Source: Nocardioides acrostichi
GTDB lineage: Bacteria; Actinomycetota; Actinomycetes; Propionibacteriales; Nocardioidaceae
Reading direction: 5' to 3'
Length of the DNA stretch: 64,000 bases
Assembly (NCBI RefSeq): GCF_015319165.1
Contig: NZ_JADIVZ010000002.1
Coordinates: 124,001-188,000, forward strand
Under the pieces are notes generated by a model. The model worked only from the letters and a program-made list of their open reading frames with translations, was not told the DNA's origin and ran no database searches. How positions within the stretch are numbered: the first letter of the stretch is position 1; each line of letters opens with the position of its first letter. Made by a program: the position numbers and the translations under genes. This document shows positions 59,304 to 64,000 of the stretch, piece after piece.

Positions 59304-61586
59304 ATGAGTACCTCCCCCCTGCCCTCCCTCCCTCTGCGCCCACCACCGATCGGGAGGTGGTTGCGCGAGGACGCCCGGTTCGACGTGCCGGCCTCGCTGG
59401 TCGTCTTTCTGGTCGCGATCCCTCTCTCGCTCGGCATCGCCGTGGCCTCGGGCGCACCGGTGGCCGCCGGGCTCATCGCGGCAGCCGTCGGCGGCATCGT
59501 GGCCGGCCTGGTCGGCGGCTCGGTGCTCCAGGTCAGCGGACCTGCGGCCGGGCTCACCGTGATCGTCGCCGAGACGGTCGCCTCCTACGGGTGGGAGGTC
59601 ACCTGCCTGATCACCGCCGGCGCCGGGATCCTGCAGATCCTGCTCGGCGCGACCCGCGTGGGTCGCCTGGCGCTCGCGATCTCGCCCACCGTCGTGCACG
59701 GCATGCTGGCCGGCATCGGCATCACGATCGTGCTCGGCCAGCTGAACGTGGCGATGGGCGGACAGTCGCAGTCCTCGGCGTGGGGCAACCTCACGCAGTA
59801 CGCCACCTCGCTGGCGTCGCTGGACCTGCAGGCGCTCGTCGCCGCGGCCTCGGTGGTGGCGGTCATGGTCGCCTGGCCGCGGCTGCCTTCGCGCGTGCGT
59901 GCCGTCCCCGCGGCGCTCGTGGCCATCGCCGGCGTCACCGTGGTGGCCGCCCTCGTGCTGCCGCAGGCCCAGCGGGTCGACCTCGGTGGCTCGGTGCTCT
60001 CCCAGATCGGCCTGCCGCCGATGCCCGACGGCCAGTGGCTCGGCATCGCCGGCGCCGTGATCACCGTCGCCCTCATCGCCAGCGTCGAGAGCCTGCTCTC
60101 GGCGGTGGCCGTCGACAAGCTCGCTGCCCAGCGCGCCGACGCCCCGACCCCGCGCCCGTCGAACCTGGACCGGGAGCTGCTGGGCCAGGGCGCCGCCAAC
60201 TCGCTCTCCGGTCTTCTCGGCGGGCTGCCGGTCACCGGCGTCATCGTGCGCAGTGCCACGAACGTCGCCAGTGGTGGCCGAACGCAGATGTCGGCGATCC
60301 TGCACGGCGCCTGGGTCGTCGTGTTCTCGCTGCTGCTCGTCGCGCTGGTCGAGCAGATCCCGCTCGCCGCCCTGGCCGGCCTGCTCATCGTCATGGGCGT
60401 CGGCCTGGTCAAGCCTCGTGACATCGCCACCGCCCAACAGCGAGGCGAGGGATGGATCTACGGCGCCACCATCGCCGGCGTCCTCGCCCTGAACCTGGTC
60501 GAGGGCGTGCTCATCGGCCTGACCGGGGCCGTGCTCGTGCTGCTGTTCCGGATCCTTCGAGTCGGCATCTCGGCCCGGCGCTCCGGGGTCGACGCCGACG
60601 GCCGTGACGTCTGGGTGGTCTCGGTACGCGGCACCGTCAGCTTCCTCTCCACGCCGCGACTGGTGCGTGCCCTCGACCAGGTGCCCCCGGGTCAGCACGT
60701 CGAGATCGACCTGCTGGTCGACTACCTCGACCCGGCCACCCAGGAGACCCTGGACGGCTGGATGCAGCGCTACCACGCCGCCGGTGGGGTGGTCGAGGTG
60801 CAGGCCTCGGGCACCATGGCGAGCGCGAGCGAGGTTCGGTCGGGCAAGCCCGACCCGGTCACGCTGCGCACGATGCTGCCCTGGGACCACTGGCAGCCTG
60901 TCGACGGCTCGGCGCGCACCCCCACCGAGCGGCTGGCCGGTGGCATCCGCGAGTACCACCGTCGTGGCCCCGACGTGCTGGAGCAGGTCTACGACGAGCT
61001 GCGCGACGGCCAGTCCCCCGACGCTCTGGTGCTCTCCTGCGTCGACTCCCGGGTGGTGCTGAACCTCGTGACCGCCAGTGGCCCCGGTGACCTCTTCACC
61101 GTGCGCACCATGGGCAACCTGGTGCCGGACCCGGCCGGTGCCGACTGCTCGGTCAGCGCGCCGTTCGACTTCGCCGTCGACCACCTCGACGTGCCCCTGG
61201 TCGCGGTGCTCGGTCACTCCGGCTGCGGTGCGATGGCGGCGGCCCTCGGTGACCGGTTGCATGGTCCGATCGGCGAGTGGATGGCACACGCCGACGAGGC
61301 CGTCGACGCCTGGCGCTCCGGTCATCCCATCGGCCGAGCCGCCGCGGCGGCCGGGGAGTCGGAGGCGGACCAGCTCTCGCAGGTCAACGTGGCGGTCGCG
61401 CTGGATCGGCTGCGCGCCATGGCCGGCGAGCGGGCGGGCGACCTGACCTTCGTGGGGCTCTGGTTCCGCATCGACGACGGTTCGATGCATCTGCTCTGCG
61501 ACGGTGCGTTCACGCCGTTGGTCGACGCCGAGCTGAGTCAGCTGGCTCCGCGCGGTCGGCTGACCGGGGTGAGTGCGGCCCGGTGA
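59304..61586 (+). CDS. SulP-family anion transporter fused to beta-carbonic anhydrase
   Basis: A 760-residue fusion. Residues about 25-430 are a SulP transporter with 10-12 helices (SLVVFLVAIPLSLGIAVASG, QVSGPAAGLTVIVAE, GLLGGLPVTGVIVRSATNV). Residues about 440-530 include a STAS domain (VVSVRGTVSFLSTPRLVRAL). Residues about 560-755 are a beta-carbonic anhydrase with zinc ligands C579 and D581 in SCVDSRV and H638 and C641 in GHSGCGAM. The likely role is bicarbonate uptake with interconversion to CO2 at the inner face. The mycobacterial equivalent is Rv3273. GAGGAG lies about 8 nt before ATG 59304. Confidence 0.92.
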   Translation: MSTSPLPSLPLRPPPIGRWLREDARFDVPASLVVFLVAIPLSLGIAVASGAPVAAGLIAAAVGGIVAGLVGGSVLQVSGPAAGLTVIVAETVASYGWEVTCLITAGAGILQILLGATRVGRLALAISPTVVHGMLAGIGITIVLGQLNVAMGGQSQSSAWGNLTQYATSLASLDLQALVAAASVVAVMVAWPRLPSRVRAVPAALVAIAGVTVVAALVLPQAQRVDLGGSVLSQIGLPPMPDGQWLGIAGAVITVALIASVESLLSAVAVDKLAAQRADAPTPRPSNLDRELLGQGAANSLSGLLGGLPVTGVIVRSATNVASGGRTQMSAILHGAWVVVFSLLLVALVEQIPLAALAGLLIVMGVGLVKPRDIATAQQRGEGWIYGATIAGVLALNLVEGVLIGLTGAVLVLLFRILRVGISARRSGVDADGRDVWVVSVRGTVSFLSTPRLVRALDQVPPGQHVEIDLLVDYLDPATQETLDGWMQRYHAAGGVVEVQASGTMASASEVRSGKPDPVTLRTMLPWDHWQPVDGSARTPTERLAGGIREYHRRGPDVLEQVYDELRDGQSPDALVLSCVDSRVVLNLVTASGPGDLFTVRTMGNLVPDPAGADCSVSAPFDFAVDHLDVPLVAVLGHSGCGAMAAALGDRLHGPIGEWMAHADEAVDAWRSGHPIGRAAAAAGESEADQLSQVNVAVALDRLRAMAGERAGDLTFVGLWFRIDDGSMHLLCDGAFTPLVDAELSQLAPRGRLTGVSAAR

Positions 61587-61612
61587 GGCGACACCGAGCA
61601 CCGGTCTGACCC

Positions 61613-61649
61613 ACGGAGGGTGGCAGCGATGCGGGCCGCCACCCTCCGT
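61613..61649. terminator. Terminator hairpin after the SulP-CA gene
   Basis: ACGGAGGGTGGC (61,613-61,624) pairs perfectly with GCCACCCTCCGT (61,638-61,649) around a 13-nt loop. There is no T-run, as is common in actinobacteria. It is placed between convergent genes. Confidence 0.65.
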
Positions 61650-61703
61650 ACGGGCCGAAGCCGCGCCCGGCTCACGAAGCGGGCCGCCGGCCGCGGGCGT
61701 CGC

Positions 61704-61916
61704 TCACGCCCGCTCGACCTCGCTCTTGAGCTTCAACACGACGGTGCCGTCGTCCTGCTCGATCACATAGGCGGGGTCGTCCTTCGTGCCGTCGCGGGTG
61801 ATCTTCTCGCCCTTCGTGGTGCGCTCGACCTTGTCGTGGTGCACCTCGGTGACCGTGCCCGTGGCCGACCCGTTGCCCCAGCTCCAACGAACCTCGGTGC
61901 CCTTGCGGATGCTCAT
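61704..61916 (-). CDS. DUF2945 (hypervirulence-associated TUDOR domain) protein
   Basis: A 70-residue basic/acidic small protein: IRKGTEVRWSWGNGSATGTV, ending VVLKLKSEVERA, matching the HVA1/DUF2945 TUDOR-like family of unknown molecular function. ATG 61916 overlaps the stop of the SRPBCC gene (ATGA), so the two form a tiny operon. A TUDOR-like fold suggests binding to protein or nucleic acid; the link to the SRPBCC lipid-binding protein is unexplained. Confidence 0.85.
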   Translation of the reverse strand: MSIRKGTEVRWSWGNGSATGTVTEVHHDKVERTTKGEKITRDGTKDDPAYVIEQDDGTVVLKLKSEVERA

Positions 61917-62353
61917 GAGACGGCGTCCGACTCGGCTGCGGCCTTGAGCTTCGGCAGCGTGGCGTCGATTCCGGCCTGGGTCTTCTTGGCGAACAGCTTC
62001 GCCATGACGACGCGCATCGGACCGGGATAGGGGGAGATGTCCCAGGTCTCGGTGACCACGCAGGCGCCGGAGTCGGTCGGAGCGAGCTGGTAACGCCACC
62101 GGTGCAGTCCGATGTGCCGCCACGCGATGGTGCGGCCCTCGTCGAACTCCACGACCTTGTTCTTGATCGTGTACGGCACGCCCTGCTTCATGCTCATCGA
62201 GAACTCCGAGCCCAGCGTCAGTCGCTTCGGCCCCGTCACCGAGTCGAGCACGGTGCCCGACCCGTCGATGCGGGAGTGCTGCCTGGGGTCGGCGAGGATC
62301 GCGAACACCTTGTCGGGAGGTGCGTCGATGGTCAGGGTTCCGGTCACAGCCAT
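61913..62353 (-). CDS. SRPBCC (START/Bet v1-like) family protein
   Basis: A 146-residue helix-grip-fold protein: LTIDAPPDKVFAILADPRQH at the N-terminus is the family mark, with the hydrophobic-cavity strands AWRHIGLHRWRYQLAP and CVVTETWDISPYPGP. Such proteins bind hydrophobic ligands or act as polyketide cyclases. ATG 62353 is 7 nt after TACCGT (leaderless). It overlaps DUF2945 by ATGA. Confidence 0.85.
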   Translation of the reverse strand: MAVTGTLTIDAPPDKVFAILADPRQHSRIDGSGTVLDSVTGPKRLTLGSEFSMSMKQGVPYTIKNKVVEFDEGRTIAWRHIGLHRWRYQLAPTDSGACVVTETWDISPYPGPMRVVMAKLFAKKTQAGIDATLPKLKAAAESDAVS

Positions 62354-62366
62354 GGTGACGACGGTA
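62351..62366 (-). promoter_or_regulatory. Leaderless promoter -10 (TACCGT) for the SRPBCC gene
   Basis: On the minus strand, TACCGT (62,366-62,361) is followed after 7 nt by ATG 62353. Confidence 0.55.
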
Positions 62367-62528
62367 GGCGGCCGCGAGTCACGCCGCCACGCCCTTGAGG
62401 GCTCACCCGTCGGTGGCACCCGTCGCGGTTACGCGGACCTGGACGGGCGCGGAGACTCCGGGGAAAGCCACTGACGTGGTGCTCGTCGGCGGCGTGTGGC
62501 CAGGAGCGCGTTCGGCGAGACCACGCGC

Positions 62529-62534
62529 TAGGGT
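62529..62534 (+). promoter_or_regulatory. Promoter -10 (TAGGGT) for the bkd operon
   Basis: TAGGGT at 62,529-62,534 would start transcription near 62,541 and leave about 110 nt of leader before GTG 62650. In the surrounding non-coding 296 bp I see no other clear signal. Confidence 0.45.
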
Positions 62535-62649
62535 GGTGCCGCCCCTGTGGTCCGGGTCACACGTGCACCACCCCCGCACACCGACCCGACCGCTCGAACC
62601 CCGTGCAGGTGGAGACCCCACCGAGCCGGAAGAACTGCAAGGAGTGCGC

Positions 62650-63837
62650 GTGGCCGACTCGTCCCCAGCAACCGACACCCCCGGAACTCCCGAGGCGTTC
62701 GGACCCGACCTGGCCGAGGTCTTCGGCCCCGCCGCCGCCGACGGTGGCCCCGAGCTGGTGCAGCTGCTCACGCCCGAGGGCGAGCGCCGACACCACCCCG
62801 AGTTCGACCTCGACTTCTCGGCCGAGCAGATCCGCGGCTTCTACCGAGACATGGTGCTCGTGCGCCGCCTCGACGTCGAGGCCACCGCGCTCCAGCGGCA
62901 CGGTGAGCTCGGAATCTGGGCCCAGCTGCTCGGCCAGGAGGCCGCGCAGATCGGTGCCGGCCGCGCCCTGCGCCCGCAGGACTTCGTGTTCCCGACCTAC
63001 CGCGAGCACGGGGTCGCCTGGTGCCGCGGGCTGGACCCCTTGCGCCTGCTCGGCCTCTTTCGCGGCGTCGACCACGGTGACTGGGATCCCGCCGAGCACA
63101 ACTTCGGCCTCTACACGATCGTCATCGGCGCCCAGTGCCTGCACGCCACCGGCTACGCGATGGGCATGCAGCGCGACGGTGTCGTCGGCACCGGCGACCC
63201 CGAGCGGGACGCCGCGGTCATCGCGCACTTCGGCGACGGCGCGTCGTCCCAGGGCGACGTGAACGAGGCCTTCATCTTCGCCGCCTCCTACAACGCGCCG
63301 GTGGTGTTCTTCTGTCAGAACAACCAGTGGGCGATCTCGGAGCCGATCGAGCGCCAGACGCGCATCCCGCTGTACCAGCGGGCGCTCGGGTTCGGCTTCC
63401 CGGGCATCCGCGTCGACGGCAACGACGTGCTCGCCACGTACGCCGTCACCCAGGCCGCGCTGCAGCGCGCCCGCGACGGTCAGGGCCCCACCTTCGTGGA
63501 GGCCTACACCTACCGGATGGGTGCCCACACCACGACCGACGACCCCACCCGCTACCGGCTCTCGGCCGACGTGGAGTCGTGGAAGCTGAAGGATCCCATC
63601 GCGAGGCTCGAGGCCTACCTGCGGCGCAACGGACTCGTCGACGACGGCCTCGTCGATACGGTCAAGGCCGAGGCCGACGAGCTCGGTGAACGGCTGCGCG
63701 CCGGCTGCACCTCAATGCCCGACCCGCAACCGCTCGACATGTTCGACGAGGTGTACGCCGAGGTGCCAGACGAGCTCGCCGCCCAGCGCGCCGGGTTCGC
63801 CGACTACCTCGAGTCGTTCGAGGAGGCCCGCGCATGA
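62650..63837 (+). CDS. bkdA: 2-oxoacid dehydrogenase E1 alpha subunit (branched-chain/pyruvate type)
   Basis: A 395-residue thiamine-diphosphate E1 alpha subunit: LGQEAAQIGAG and FPTYREHGVAWCRG near the active-site entrance, FGDGASSQGDVNEAF (the GDG-x26-N ThDP motif, with the Asn in QNNQWAIS), and DDPTRYR in the phosphorylation-loop region. The closest known pattern is mycobacterial BkdA (PdhA-like), which decarboxylates branched-chain 2-oxoacids; pyruvate is the alternative. AAGGAG lies 5 nt before GTG 62650. It overlaps the beta subunit gene by ATGA and would be followed by E2. Confidence 0.87.
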   Translation: MADSSPATDTPGTPEAFGPDLAEVFGPAAADGGPELVQLLTPEGERRHHPEFDLDFSAEQIRGFYRDMVLVRRLDVEATALQRHGELGIWAQLLGQEAAQIGAGRALRPQDFVFPTYREHGVAWCRGLDPLRLLGLFRGVDHGDWDPAEHNFGLYTIVIGAQCLHATGYAMGMQRDGVVGTGDPERDAAVIAHFGDGASSQGDVNEAFIFAASYNAPVVFFCQNNQWAISEPIERQTRIPLYQRALGFGFPGIRVDGNDVLATYAVTQAALQRARDGQGPTFVEAYTYRMGAHTTTDDPTRYRLSADVESWKLKDPIARLEAYLRRNGLVDDGLVDTVKAEADELGERLRAGCTSMPDPQPLDMFDEVYAEVPDELAAQRAGFADYLESFEEARA

Positions 63838-64000
63838 GCACCCAGACCACCCCCCAGGCCACCCCCCAGGCCACCCCCCAGGCGACGTCCCAGGCGCCGT
63901 CTCAGAAGATCACCCTCGCCAAGGGCCTCAACATGGGCCTGCGAGCGGCCATGGAGCACGACGAGAAGGTGCTCGTCATGGGCGAGGACGTCGGCAAGCT
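63834..64000 (+). CDS. bkdB: 2-oxoacid dehydrogenase E1 beta subunit, N-terminus only
   Basis: The frame runs off the window edge; about 55 codons are visible. ITLAKGLNMGLRAAMEHDEK and VLVMGEDVGK are the standard start of E1 beta subunits. Before it lies a 12-bp-repeat-encoded ATPQ extension (several ATPQ units) of about 20 residues that is not in typical E1 beta and is probably a flexible tail. ATG 63834 overlaps the alpha subunit stop. Confidence 0.87.
   Translation, partial: MSTQTTPQATPQATPQATSQAPSQKITLAKGLNMGLRAAMEHDEKVLVMGEDVGK

Overview
This 64 kb window is chromosomal DNA from a very GC-rich actinobacterium. The gene set (SigK/RskA, MprAB, HelR, a 6C-type small RNA, MPT83-like fasciclin lipoprotein, Pat-type aminotransferase, SulP-carbonic anhydrase fusion), the many GTG starts, the 4-nt ATGA/GTGA gene overlaps and the many leaderless promoters (TAnnnT followed 6-7 nt later by the start codon) all fit Actinomycetota. 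A Nocardioides-like member of the Propionibacteriales is my best guess, but that is inference. I saw no tRNA, rRNA, CRISPR array, prophage or intact transposase.

Layout. 1-2.5 kb: end of a biotin-dependent acyl-CoA carboxylase alpha subunit and an acyl-CoA dehydrogenase, probably leucine/branched-chain catabolism. 2.5-9.2 kb: BrkB-type membrane protein coupled to a tyrosine phosphatase, an SGNH O-acyltransferase, a secreted EndA-type nuclease and a DUF1295 protein, separated by a dispersed palindromic repeat. 9.3-17 kb: a methyltransferase, a VapC remnant and a co-directional minus-strand operon (fasciclin lipoprotein, SigK, anti-sigma factor, FAD oxidoreductase fused to DUF1365, two cyclopropane-type fatty acid synthases). 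It resembles the mycobacterial sigK locus, with the mpt70/83-like target gene placed at its head. 17.2-28.7 kb: phenylacetate catabolism (paaABCDE-paaI-paaG, divergent paaZ-ethD, paaK, two TetR regulators) with an 11-bp operator core shared by the paaA/paaZ and paaK promoters. 28.7-35 kb: molybdopterin oxidoreductase, enoyl-CoA hydratase, sulfatase and HelR. 35-40.8 kb: a PhzE/TrpEG-type synthase, a 6C-type small RNA, pabA-pabB and zwf. 41-45.7 kb: mprAB, a probable protein-deglycation pair (LMW phosphatase and fructosamine kinase), a holin-4-like protein and VanZ. 46-49 kb: an aromatic aminotransferase and an ArsR-MFS pair with a well-defined leaderless promoter and three 14-bp repeats.

49.2-57 kb holds the most intriguing system: four translationally coupled genes for a giant transglutaminase/DUF2126 protein, a circularly permuted ATP-grasp fused to an alpha-E domain, a second transglutaminase and a zinc metallopeptidase. 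This looks like a peptide synthesis/modification and cleavage pathway whose substrate I cannot name. 57-64 kb: an M15 peptidase lipoprotein, a glutathionyl-hydroquinone-reductase-like enzyme, a SulP-carbonic anhydrase fusion, a small SRPBCC/DUF2945 pair and the start of a branched-chain 2-oxoacid dehydrogenase operon.

Intergenic DNA is unusually rich in different short repeat and palindrome types, mostly between convergent genes. Functions are assigned by reading protein motifs and context; no database search was possible.
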